A stretch of DNA of 17,830 nucleotides from Acetobacteraceae bacterium. GTDB lineage: Bacteria > Pseudomonadota > Alphaproteobacteria > Acetobacterales > Acetobacteraceae. The translations under genes and the position numbers were made by a program. The DNA is taken from positions 1 through 17,830 of the forward strand of contig JANXRT010000414.1 in the NCBI GenBank assembly GCA_025356735.1, written 5' to 3'. Of the stretch, positions 1 to 6,650 are shown piece after piece; the stretch's first letter is position 1, and the number at the start of each line of letters is the position of its first letter. The notes under the pieces were generated by a model. That model was given only the letters and a program-made list of their open reading frames with translations. It ran no database searches and was not told the origin of the DNA.

Positions 1-412
1 TTATCGCGCCCGCCTTGATGCCGGTGGTGCCGATGCCGTGGGTGATTTCGCGAATGTATAGCTCGGCGATCTCGTCCACGGTGCGGGCGCGCCAGTAGAT
101 CGGCAGGCCCATCGCCTCGAAATAGAAGCCGGTGGTGCAGATGATGTTCACGCCGGATTTCTCCGAGATCTCGGCCATCATGGCGGCGTCGCGGCCGAGC
201 TCGATCGGGCAGGGATCGACGAAGCTGCGCACGCCGTGCTCGGTGCGGAGCTGCTTCAGGCGCAGCACGGCCTCGGCGATGAAGGCCGGGCGGTCAAGGA
301 CGGCGAGGGGGTCGTACTGGGCGCCCTCGAAGGCGATGAACAGATGCTCGTGCATCAGGGTGCGGCCGAGCGCCTCGATGGGGATTTGACCGGTCACGGT
401 TTGGACCATCAT
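1..412 (-). CDS. Phosphotriesterase-family metallohydrolase, N-terminal part
   Basis: Start of a TIM-barrel metal-dependent hydrolase of the phosphotriesterase/PHP family (lactonases, phosphotriesterases and relatives). The gene runs off the left edge, so only 137 codons are seen. The N-terminus has the family hallmark T-L-M-H-E-H (His21 and His23), the HxH pair that binds the buried metal. The last visible residues, G-I-K-A-G-A-I, lead directly to where the family carries the carbamylated bridging lysine, so that residue lies just outside the window. Two ATG codons are adjacent (412 and 409); the first is used here, with a purine-rich AGGGAGAG about nine bases upstream. The gene is divergent from the SDR, with about 90 bp between them. 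The substrate cannot be told from this fragment; lactones or organophosphate-like esters are the family's usual substrates. Confidence 0.85.
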   Translation of the reverse strand, partial: MMVQTVTGQIPIEALGRTLMHEHLFIAFEGAQYDPLAVLDRPAFIAEAVLRLKQLRTEHGVRSFVDPCPIELGRDAAMMAEISEKSGVNIICTTGFYFEAMGLPIYWRARTVDEIAELYIREITHGIGTTGIKAGAI

Positions 413-501
413 CGTTTCTCTCTCCCTGCTGTTGGGGGAAGCTTGGCAGCTATGAACCGAGGCAGCCATCCCCCTATGCTGGCGTTTTTACGGGGTTGGA
501 C

Positions 502-1254
502 ATGGCTGCACCGTTGGACGGCAAGGTCGCGCTGGTGACCGGGGCGGGCAAGAATATCGGCCGCGCCATCGCGCTGGGGCTGGCGGCCGATGGCGCGGCG
601 GTGATCGTCAACGGGCGCGCCGATGCTGCGGCGTTGGATGCGGTGGTCGCGGAGATTTCGGCGGCCGGCGGCCAGGCGATGGCGGTCCGGGCCGACGTGT
701 CGAAGCCCGACGAGGTCGAGGCGATGGTGGCGGCGGGCGTCGCGCGGTATGGCGGGCTGGACATCGTCGTTAGCAATGCCGGGCTGCGGCGGCAGACGGC
801 CTTGCTCGACATCAGCCTGGAGGAATGGCGGGAAATCCTGTCGGTGGCGTTGGATGGCGCGTTCATCCTGGCGCGCGCCACGGTGCCGCAGCTGATCGCG
901 CGCGGCGGCGGGCGGATCGTGGCGCTGTCGGGCGTTTCAACCCATATTGGCACGCCGAACCGCTGCCATGTGTCGGCCAGCAAGGCGGGGCTGGAAGGCT
1001 TGATGCGGGCGCTGGCGGTGGAGCTGGCGCCGCATCGGATCACCTGCAACAGCGTCAGCCCCGGCAGCATCGACACGCAGCGCGGCGTTTCGGCGGGGGC
1101 GCGGCCGGGGACGCTGACCGACCAGGGCATTCCGATTGGGCGGAAGGGAACGGTGGACGAGATCGCGGGAATGGTGCGCCATCTGGCCGGGCCGATGGGC
1201 GGCTACGTCACCGGCCAGACGCTGCATGTGAACGGTGGCGTGTTCTTGACCTGA
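502..1254 (+). CDS. Short-chain dehydrogenase/reductase (SDR) with degenerate active site
   Basis: Rossmann-fold oxidoreductase of the classical SDR superfamily, 250 aa from the ATG at 502 (a TTG at 496 in the same frame is also possible; neither has a strong Shine-Dalgarno). Visible motifs are the nucleotide-binding T-G-A-G-K-N-I-G (residues 13-20), S-N-A-G (91-94), the catalytic-loop Ser143 in A-L-S-G, Lys161 in S-A-S-K-A-G, and the P-G loop S-V-S-P-G-S-I. The usual YxxxK tyrosine is replaced by Val157 (V-S-A-S-K), and the Asn of the helix-4 V-N-L motif is Ala116 (V-A-L-D-G). Only Ser and Lys of the N-S-Y-K tetrad remain, so ordinary SDR hydride-transfer chemistry is doubtful. His156 next to the Tyr position might substitute, which is speculation. 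The gene is followed 40 bp later by the Nudix gene on the same strand and may be cotranscribed with it. Confidence 0.9.
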   Translation: MAAPLDGKVALVTGAGKNIGRAIALGLAADGAAVIVNGRADAAALDAVVAEISAAGGQAMAVRADVSKPDEVEAMVAAGVARYGGLDIVVSNAGLRRQTALLDISLEEWREILSVALDGAFILARATVPQLIARGGGRIVALSGVSTHIGTPNRCHVSASKAGLEGLMRALAVELAPHRITCNSVSPGSIDTQRGVSAGARPGTLTDQGIPIGRKGTVDEIAGMVRHLAGPMGGYVTGQTLHVNGGVFLT

Positions 1255-1294
1255 GTGCCTTGCAGCGGCATGGCGCGGGTGGTGTTCTGTGGTG

Positions 1295-2098
1295 ATGGAA
1301 CCTGCACCCACGAGGCTTGCCGCCACCGTCCTGCTGCTGCGCGACGAGGATCCCTCGATGGAGGTGTTCATGGTCGTGCGCCACCATGAGATCGAGTTTG
1401 CCTCCGGCGCGCTGGTGTTTCCGGGCGGTCGGGTGGATGACGGTGATTACGCGATTGCCGCCGATCCGGCGCGGTTCCCGGCCGGGCACGGGCTCGATCC
1501 GGAGCAGGCAGCGCTGCATGTGGCGGCCATCCGGGAGATGTTCGAGGAGACTGGCATTCTGCTGGCCCGGCCGCACGCGACCGCGGCGCTGGTAACGGCC
1601 GCGCAGCTGCTTGCCATGGAAAGCCAGCGGGTGGCGCTGAATGCGGGCAAGCTGAGTTTTGCCGACCTGCTGGCTGCGGAGAACCTAAGCTTGGCACCCG
1701 ACCTGCTGGTTCGGTTCGCGCACTGGATCACGCCTGTGACGATGACCAAGCGCTACGACACGCATTTCTTCATGGCGGTGGCGCCCCCGGATCAACTGGC
1801 CGCGCATGATGGGTCGGAAGCGGTGGACAGCGTCTGGATCACGCCGCAGGACGCGATCGCGGGGTCGGTCACGGGGAAGTACAAGCTGCTGTTTCCGACC
1901 GAGATGAACCTGGGCAAGCTGGCGCGCCACACCGATGCTGGGGCGGCGATGGCCGCCGCGGCTTCCTCGAAAATCGTGCCGGTGCAGCCGGTGATGCTGA
2001 CCAACGACAATGGCGTGCGCACCATGCGCATTCCCACCGAGGCGGATTACGGCGGCGAGCTGTTCCAGGCCAATAATCCGCTGGCGATCGGGACTTAA
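1295..2098 (+). CDS. Nudix hydrolase, NUDT19-like (long-insert Nudix box)
   Basis: Nudix-fold pyrophosphohydrolase, 267 aa from the ATG at 1295; two in-frame GTG codons (1289, 1292) immediately precede it and could serve as starts. The N-terminal strand A-A-T-V-L-L-L-R is followed by V-F-P-G-G-R (GG at residues 44-45) and then, after about 35 residues instead of about 14, R-E-M-F-E-E-T-G (residues 80-87). This is a Nudix box interrupted by an insertion of about 20 residues. That spacing is characteristic of the NUDT19/RP2 branch, whose studied members cleave CoA and acyl-CoA into phosphopantetheine and 3',5'-ADP. Assignment of CoA as substrate here is inference from the architecture. The metal-binding glutamates of REUxEExG are intact, so the enzyme is probably active. 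It converges with the carboxylesterase gene across a hairpin-rich 73-bp gap. Confidence 0.88.
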   Translation: MEPAPTRLAATVLLLRDEDPSMEVFMVVRHHEIEFASGALVFPGGRVDDGDYAIAADPARFPAGHGLDPEQAALHVAAIREMFEETGILLARPHATAALVTAAQLLAMESQRVALNAGKLSFADLLAAENLSLAPDLLVRFAHWITPVTMTKRYDTHFFMAVAPPDQLAAHDGSEAVDSVWITPQDAIAGSVTGKYKLLFPTEMNLGKLARHTDAGAAMAAAASSKIVPVQPVMLTNDNGVRTMRIPTEADYGGELFQANNPLAIGT

Positions 2099-2103
2099 CG
2101 AAT

Positions 2104-2118
2104 GCGCCCACGGGGCGC
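2104..2118. terminator. Hairpin downstream of the Nudix gene
   Basis: Six-base perfect inverted repeat GCGCCC/GGGCGC with a three-base loop, five bases after the Nudix stop codon and followed by two Ts. It is a GC-rich stem without a real U-tract, so it would be an imperfect terminator or an mRNA 3'-end stabiliser. Confidence 0.4.
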
Positions 2119-2141
2119 TTGCCGATGTCTGAAGCTGGGGC

Positions 2142-2161
2142 GGGGCTCGGGGCAGAGCCCC
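2142..2161. repeat. Dispersed hairpin repeat, copy 1 (short)
   Basis: Perfect seven-base inverted repeat GGGGCTC/GAGCCCC around a six-base loop, lying between two convergent stop codons, so it could terminate transcription from both sides. Its GGGGCAGAGCCCC segment (2149-2161) is the exact reverse complement of 13915-13927 and is closely matched at 10235-10245, which makes it a short member of the family seen at 10142-10254 and 13912-13965. Confidence 0.6.
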
Positions 2162-2171
2162 ATGCTGGCTT

Positions 2172-3767
2172 TTAAACCTGCGAAGGCATCCCGGCCAGCA
2201 GCACCCGCTCGTCGCCGCGGAAATCCTTGACCACGCGGGATTGCACGTCGAACACCATCGTGGCGCGATCTTTCGGCGTGTAGGCCGGCCATTGCGGGAT
2301 GGCGGGGTTGTTGGGGTTGCCGGCGTGGGCGAAGGCGAGCCAGGCGGCGCTCATCTGGTCGGCGAGTTTCTGTGGCTCCGGGCCGGTGCCGACCATCGAG
2401 GCGGATTTGGCTACGTTGTCGAATACGAGGGCCAGTTCCAGGGAGTGAGGGGTGCGCCATTTGCCACCGTCAACGGGGGTGCGCCAGTCAAGTTCGTAGA
2501 GATAGACGGGCGCGCCGTGCTGGGCGGCCTTGCGCTCGGCCTGTTGCCAGGCGCCCTGGCGCATGAGTTTGTCGGTCGAGATGGCAAAGAACAGGTCGCT
2601 TGGCGTGGCGTCGGGCGTTTTGGCGCGAAAGCCGGCCAGAACCTTTTCGAGGTCGCCGGGCGAGTACCAGGCGGCCAGGCGCTGGCGCAGTCCGGCTTCG
2701 TCGAGCGTGAAGGTGGATGGGTCGCCAGCGCCGATCAGCAGGGTTTCCTCGGTTGCCATGGTGCCGATCATCATCGGGATGGTGGCCGAGGTCGCGGGGC
2801 CGTTCGGCGACCAGGGGCCGTGCGGGAGTGAGCGGCCGTCGGCAACGGGGCGGTAGTTCGGCTTGTCAGATGATTTCGCCGCCTTGGCCAGTCCCTCCAG
2901 CAGCTTGTCCATAGGTAGAGCGGCGAGCTTGGCGGCGTCGGCCGGCTGCATGTCGAGTGCCGCGAGCAGGGTTCGCGTCTGTTTGGTGGCGGCGTCGCGG
3001 TCCATGGCTTCAAGATAGTATGAGCCGCTTTGGACGATGGCGCGATGGAACAGGCCACGCGCAGACGGCATCGCCATCACGCAGCTGACCTTGGCGCCGC
3101 CGCCGGACTGGCCGAAAATCGTGACGTTGGCTGGATCGCCGCCGAATTCGGAAATATTGTCGCGAACCCAGGCGAGGGCGGCCACAAGGTCGAGCATGCC
3201 GGCATTGCCGGAGTCGGCGAGTTGCGGCGCCAGCTCGCCGAGATACAGGTAGCCGAAGGCGTTGAGGCGGTGGTTGACGGTGACAACGACGACGTCGCCC
3301 TTCCGGGCAAGGCGGGTGCCGTCGAAGACGTTGCGCGATCCCGATAGCGAGGAGAAGTCGCCGCCGTGGAACCAGACCATGACCGGGCGCTTGCGGTGGT
3401 CGCGCAACGCGGGCGTCCAGACGTTGAGGGCGAGGCAATCCTCGCTCATCTCGTCGTCGAAGGTCCAGGAGCTGAACAGGGTCGAACGCGGGGATTTGAG
3501 CTGCGGCGACATCGGGCCAAAAGCGGTGGTTTCGCGGGTTTCGCGCCAGGGGGTTGGCGGCTGGGGCGGGCGAAAGCGGCCGGCGCCGGCGGTGGAGGCG
3601 CCGTAGGGAATGCCCTTGAAGGTGAGGATACCGTCCGTGGCGGTGCCTTTGACCTTGCCGTATTTTGTGGTCGCGATGGATGTTTCGTTTTTTGCCTGAG
3701 CGGCCGGAATGCCGGTGGCCAGGCCGCCGGCGATTGCGGCTCCGAGCAATGTGCGACGATCGATCAT
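2172..3767 (-). CDS. Exported type-B carboxylesterase
   Basis: Alpha/beta-hydrolase of the carboxylesterase type B family, 531 aa, which hydrolyses carboxylic esters. The start at 3767 is chosen because it gives M-I-D-R-R-T-L-L-G-A-A followed by a hydrophobic stretch and A-A-Q-A, a twin-arginine-type signal, and because TCGGGAGT lies just upstream. The frame stays open further upstream to 3866, but that extension has no signal or homology. The catalytic triad is visible: nucleophile Ser221 in F-G-Q-S-G-G-G, Glu340 in G-T-M-A-T-E-E and His441 in R-T-P-H-S-L-E-L. The oxyanion-hole motif W-F-H-G-G-D-F and the early E-D-C-L-A-L-N-V-W motif are present. The length is typical for the family. A periplasmic location is inferred from the signal. 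The gene is divergent from the sirtuin across about 128 bp. The natural substrate is unknown. Confidence 0.93.
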   Translation of the reverse strand: MIDRRTLLGAAIAGGLATGIPAAQAKNETSIATTKYGKVKGTATDGILTFKGIPYGASTAGAGRFRPPQPPTPWRETRETTAFGPMSPQLKSPRSTLFSSWTFDDEMSEDCLALNVWTPALRDHRKRPVMVWFHGGDFSSLSGSRNVFDGTRLARKGDVVVVTVNHRLNAFGYLYLGELAPQLADSGNAGMLDLVAALAWVRDNISEFGGDPANVTIFGQSGGGAKVSCVMAMPSARGLFHRAIVQSGSYYLEAMDRDAATKQTRTLLAALDMQPADAAKLAALPMDKLLEGLAKAAKSSDKPNYRPVADGRSLPHGPWSPNGPATSATIPMMIGTMATEETLLIGAGDPSTFTLDEAGLRQRLAAWYSPGDLEKVLAGFRAKTPDATPSDLFFAISTDKLMRQGAWQQAERKAAQHGAPVYLYELDWRTPVDGGKWRTPHSLELALVFDNVAKSASMVGTGPEPQKLADQMSAAWLAFAHAGNPNNPAIPQWPAYTPKDRATMVFDVQSRVVKDFRGDERVLLAGMPSQV

Positions 3768-3895
3768 GGCCGACTCCCGATAATTTTCGTTGCTGCAACC
3801 CTGTGCCGTGTTCCGGTGCCACACAAGCCCGGCTGTTGCGGCGGGCCGGGCGGTGCCATATCGCATCCTGAAATGTGGGTGCGGAGGCTGGATCC

Positions 3896-4636
3896 ATGCA
3901 GAACGAGCTGCGGCGGCTGATCGATGCGTCGCGGCGGATCGTGTTCTTCACCGGCGCGGGGATTTCGACCGAGTCCGGCATTCCGGATTTCCGCTCGCCG
4001 ACAGGGATCTGGAAGACCAACAAGCCGATCGACTTCTCCGACTTCATAGCGTCGGCGGAGGCGCGGCGGGAGACCTGGCGGCGCAAGTTCGCGACCGATC
4101 CGACCATCCGCGCGGCCAAGCCGAACCGCGGGCACCGGGCGGTCGCGACGTTGGTCCGGCAAGGGCGCGCGCGCTCAGTGATCACGCAGAACATCGACGG
4201 GCTGCACCAGCAATCGGGCGTGGCGGAGGACAAGGTCGTCGAGCTGCACGGCAACACGACATACGCCGCGTGCCTCGATTGCAGCAAGCGTTTCGAGATC
4301 GATGCCTTGAAGGAGCCGTTCGAGCGAACCGGGGAGGCGCCGGTCTGCGATGCGTGCCTCGGCCACATCAAGACGGCGACCATATCGTTCGGTCAGCCGA
4401 TGCCGCAGGCCGCGATGCGGCGGGCAGAGGCGGAAACCCTGGCGGCCGATCTGTTCGTCGTCGCCGGCTCGTCGCTGGTGGTCTATCCGGCGGCGGCGTT
4501 TCCGCGCCTGGCCAAGGAGAACGGCGCCAAGCTGGTGATCGTCAACAACGAGGCGACACCGCTCGATCGGGTGGCCGACCTTGTGGTGAACGCGGCGATC
4601 GGCGACGTGTTGGGCGATGTGGTCGGCGTGAATTGA
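3896..4636 (+). CDS. Sir2-family NAD-dependent protein deacylase (sirtuin)
   Basis: Sirtuin, 246 aa, removing acyl groups from lysines with consumption of NAD+ and production of nicotinamide and O-acyl-ADP-ribose. The start at 3896 has GGAGG at 3883-3887, eight bases upstream; a GTG at 3875 would add seven residues but lacks that support. Motifs in order are F-T-G-A-G-I-S-T-E-S-G-I-P-D-F-R-S (residues 18-34, NAD binding), T-Q-N-I-D-G-L-H (97-104), catalytic His118 in E-L-H-G-N, and the structural zinc cysteines C126-x2-C129 and C151-x2-C154. The later V-A-G-S-S-L-V-V motif is also intact. All catalytic and zinc residues are present, so an active enzyme is expected. The acyl-chain preference cannot be told; I do not see the Tyr-x-x-Arg pair typical of desuccinylases. 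It converges with the SOD gene over a strong hairpin. Confidence 0.94.
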   Translation: MQNELRRLIDASRRIVFFTGAGISTESGIPDFRSPTGIWKTNKPIDFSDFIASAEARRETWRRKFATDPTIRAAKPNRGHRAVATLVRQGRARSVITQNIDGLHQQSGVAEDKVVELHGNTTYAACLDCSKRFEIDALKEPFERTGEAPVCDACLGHIKTATISFGQPMPQAAMRRAEAETLAADLFVVAGSSLVVYPAAAFPRLAKENGAKLVIVNNEATPLDRVADLVVNAAIGDVLGDVVGVN

Positions 4637-4637
4637 C

Positions 4638-4661
4638 GCCCGCCCGGCGAACCGGGCGGGC
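4638..4661. terminator. Bidirectional terminator between sirtuin and SOD genes
   Basis: Ten-base perfect inverted repeat, GCCCGCCCGG and CCGGGCGGGC, with a four-base CGAA loop. It starts one base after the sirtuin stop codon and ends six bases from the SOD stop codon. The position between convergent genes and the very strong stem argue for a shared transcription end, although no T-tract follows on either strand. Confidence 0.7.
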
Positions 4662-4667
4662 GGAGGA

Positions 4668-5279
4668 TCAGGCGGCCTTCATATGTGCTTCGGCGTATTC
4701 GTAGTTGGCGATCTTGTCGAGCCAGTTGGTGACGTAGTCCGGGCGGCGGTTGCGGAAATCGAGGTAGTAGCTGTGCTCCCACACGTCGAGGCCGAGCAGC
4801 GCGCGGCCGTCGCCGGTGGCGACCGGGTTGGAGCCGTTCGGGGTCTTGGTCACCTTCAACTTGCCGTCGGTGCCGAGCACCAGCCAGGCCCAGCCGGAGC
4901 CGAACTGCGTGGTGGCGGCGGTCTTGAAAGCTTCCTTGAACTTGTCGACACCGCCCAGATCGGACGTGATCTTGGCTTCGAGCGCGGCGGGCATCTTGCC
5001 GCCGTTGTTGGGGGACATGTTCTCCCAGAACAGGACGTGGTTCCAGTGCTGGCCGGCATTGTTGAACACCGGCGCCATGTCCGGCTTGTTGTTGGTGAGT
5101 TGGATGATTTCCTCGAGCGACTTGCCCTGCAGCGACGCATCCTTCTCGACGAAGCCGTTCAGCGCCGTGACGTAGGCCTGGTGGTGCTTGTCGTGATGCA
5201 GCTCGAGGGTTTCCTCGCACATGCCCTGGCCCGCGAGCGCGGTCTTGGCGTAAGGTAAGGTGGGGAGTTCGAAGGCCAT
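4668..5279 (-). CDS. sodB: Superoxide dismutase, Fe-type (Fe/Mn family)
   Basis: Superoxide dismutase, 203 aa, converting superoxide to oxygen and hydrogen peroxide, probably cytoplasmic since no signal peptide is seen. The start at 5279 gives M-A-F-E-L-P, as in Escherichia coli SodB, with GGAGA eight bases upstream. Metal ligands are His28 (L-E-L-H-H), His81 (Q-H-W-N-H), Asp165 and His169 (L-D-V-W-E-H). Gln77 in A-G-Q-H-W-N-H corresponds to the outer-sphere Gln69 that marks iron enzymes; manganese enzymes have Gly there and a Gln later. The G-Q-H mixture resembles alphaproteobacterial enzymes, some of which accept either metal, so Fe specificity is likely but not certain. It is divergent from the squalene-synthase-fold gene, with 83 bp between starts. 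Confidence 0.95.
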   Translation of the reverse strand: MAFELPTLPYAKTALAGQGMCEETLELHHDKHHQAYVTALNGFVEKDASLQGKSLEEIIQLTNNKPDMAPVFNNAGQHWNHVLFWENMSPNNGGKMPAALEAKITSDLGGVDKFKEAFKTAATTQFGSGWAWLVLGTDGKLKVTKTPNGSNPVATGDGRALLGLDVWEHSYYLDFRNRRPDYVTNWLDKIANYEYAEAHMKAA

Positions 5280-5362
5280 GGCGCATTCTCCGTTCAGGAT
5301 CTGGGCAGGTGTCAGCGGCGGCCAATCTTGCATGGGTCGCCAAATCGCGCCACCTCCCGGGG

Positions 5363-6145
5363 ATGAACGATACGCTTGTCGAATTTGTCCGGCGGCACGA
5401 TCCGGACCGGTTTTTCACCGCCTTGTTCGCGCCGGCCGAGCGGCGGGGCGCATTGCTGGCGCTGTATGCGTTCAACCACGAGCTGGCCCGGGCGCGCGAG
5501 GCGGCGCGCGAGCCCGGGCTGGCGTTGATCCGGTTGCATTGGTGGCGTGAGGTGGTCGAGGGCGCGGAAAAGCGCCACGAAGTCGCGACGCCGCTGTCGG
5601 CGGCGCTGAATGCCGGCGAGCTCGACCGCGCCGACCTGCTGGCGTTGATCGACGCGCGCGAAGCCGAGGCGGAGCCGGCCATCGCCGACCTGGCAGCCTG
5701 GCGGAGGTACCTGCTTGGCTGCGCGGGTGGGCTTTCGGTTGCTGCCGGGCGGGCGCTGGGTGCCGCCGATCCGGAGATACTGCGCCCGCTTGGCGCGGCC
5801 TTCGGGGTTGCCGGCGTGCTTCGCAACACGGCGGCGCTGGCACGCCAGCAGCGCTGCCTGCTGCCCGAGGATGTGTTGGAAAGCGCCGGCCTGTCGCCGG
5901 AATTCGTCATCCAGCGCCCCGACACGCCGCAGCTGGCGACGGTGCGGAACATTCTGGCCGACGAGGGAAGGAAGATGCTGGGGGAAGGCTCGGTCCCGGC
6001 CGGCGCTATCGCCGCGGCGTTGCCGGCGGTTCTGGCCAAACGCGACCTTGATCGGCTGACGCGGTCGGATCGGCCCATTCAAGTGGGTCGCGGCATCGGC
6101 GACAAGCTGGCGGTGCTGGTCGCCGCCCTATCCGGCCGGCTGTAA
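5363..6145 (+). CDS. Squalene/phytoene synthase-fold protein, NDUFAF6-like
   Basis: Protein of 260 aa with the all-alpha squalene/phytoene synthase fold. L-I-R-L-H-W-W-R-E-V-V (residues 55-65), C-A-G-G-L-S-V-A-A-G (120-129) and V-L-R-N-T-A-A-L-A-R-Q-Q-R-C-L-L-P (152-168) align with the conserved segments of the family. The two Asp-rich Mg2+ motifs that bind the prenyl diphosphates (DxxxD) are missing: the first region reads N-H-E-L-A-R-A-R and the second N-T-A-A-L-A-R. True synthases need these. The W-W-R and L-R-N pattern recalls the mitochondrial complex I assembly factor NDUFAF6 and its alphaproteobacterial relatives, which are thought to be non-catalytic. A role in complex I or membrane assembly is inference. 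The start at 5363 is the ATG; an upstream GTG at 5309 is less likely. No carotenoid or hopanoid genes lie nearby. Confidence 0.82.
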   Translation: MNDTLVEFVRRHDPDRFFTALFAPAERRGALLALYAFNHELARAREAAREPGLALIRLHWWREVVEGAEKRHEVATPLSAALNAGELDRADLLALIDAREAEAEPAIADLAAWRRYLLGCAGGLSVAAGRALGAADPEILRPLGAAFGVAGVLRNTAALARQQRCLLPEDVLESAGLSPEFVIQRPDTPQLATVRNILADEGRKMLGEGSVPAGAIAAALPAVLAKRDLDRLTRSDRPIQVGRGIGDKLAVLVAALSGRL

Positions 6146-6168
6146 TGCGGTTGATCTGAACGGTCAGC

Positions 6169-6378
6169 TCATTGGGCGGCGATGGCATCCGGGTTCACGA
6201 ACCGGCCGGCGATGTACAACTGGCGCGCGAGGCGTTCGACAGTGGCGAGGTTCGGCCAGACGGTGCCATTGAGCGTCTGCATCCGCGTGTCCACCGCAAC
6301 GAACTGGTAGCCGCCATCACGGCGAACAGCGGCTCCGACGAAATTGCCGTTCACGTCAATTACGTGGGACTGGATCAT
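6169..6378 (-). CDS. Small hypothetical protein
   Basis: Small protein of 69 aa from the ATG at 6378, or 77 aa from an in-frame TTG at 6402 that has GAGAGG about nine bases upstream; the ATG itself has no clear Shine-Dalgarno, so the longer form is possible. I do not recognise a named family. The sequence looks like a real folded protein: an N-terminal beta-rich part (H-V-I-D-V-N-G-N-F-V-G-A-A-V, then Y-Q-F-V-A-V-D) and a C-terminal amphipathic segment (L-A-T-V-E-R-L-A-R-Q-L-Y-I-A-G-R-F). There is no signal peptide, membrane span or Cys motif. It is convergent with the squalene-synthase-fold gene and stands alone on its strand, downstream of cofGH with about 250 bp between them. Confidence 0.6.
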   Translation of the reverse strand: MIQSHVIDVNGNFVGAAVRRDGGYQFVAVDTRMQTLNGTVWPNLATVERLARQLYIAGRFVNPDAIAAQ

Positions 6379-6428
6379 TGGAATTATGCCATCGCCGGAC
6401 AACCCGCGATGCCTCTCAGGAGGAAATC

Positions 6429-6494
6429 ATGTTCAGCCGAAAACTTTGGTTCCATCGCGCAACAGCGGCTACGCTATGGAGAAAGACCCATTAA
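6429..6494 (+). CDS. Putative 21-aa micro-ORF with perfect Shine-Dalgarno
   Basis: ATG-initiated frame of 21 codons plus TAA, encoding a very basic peptide that begins M-F-S-R-K-L-W-F-H-R and ends W-R-K-T-H. Its start has a perfect AGGAGG (6418-6423) five bases upstream, stronger than that of most full-size genes in this window. It starts 50 bp from the ATG of the small gene on the other strand and is followed by an AT-richer stretch. No family is recognised. It may be a leader peptide, a small membrane-associated protein, or a fortuitous match to a ribosome binding site. Confidence 0.35.
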   Translation: MFSRKLWFHRATAATLWRKTH

Positions 6495-6650
6495 GGGCAT
6501 CGACACCTTCGTTCGACCGAATACATTTCCCACTCCGTTTTTTTGTTTTTTCTGCAACCTTGCCTACCCCGAGGTTGAACTTGGGAGCAATTCAGGTCAA
6601 CCATCACGTTAATCGCTAACGCATTGATAACCCTAGACGTAAACAAAAGG
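6495..6650. other. AT-richer non-coding stretch downstream of cofGH
   Basis: Non-coding DNA that is visibly less GC-rich than its surroundings. It holds a T-rich run interrupted by single other bases (about 6538-6552), an inverted repeat CAACCT/AGGTTG (6555-6560 and 6572-6577), and a CGTTA/TAACG inverted repeat with a five-base spacer (6607-6621) that could be a protein-binding site. It presumably carries the promoter of the small minus-strand gene. No gene is seen here. Confidence 0.4.

Noticed and set aside
3010..4383. Long open frame on the minus strand overlapping the carboxylesterase and sirtuin genes
   Set aside because: It is a codon-bias shadow in GC-rich DNA: Arg/Pro-rich, without motifs, and antisense to or out of frame with two clear enzymes.
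4483..6078. Long minus-strand open frame across the SOD and squalene-synthase-fold genes
   Set aside because: Low-complexity Ser/Ala/Arg-rich translation with no domain, covering convincing genes in other frames.
6538..6552. T-rich run as a terminator for the micro-ORF
   Set aside because: No stable stem ends immediately before the Ts; the nearby CAACCT/AGGTTG stem is on the wrong side for plus-strand termination, and minus-strand transcription would give A-rich, not U-rich, RNA.
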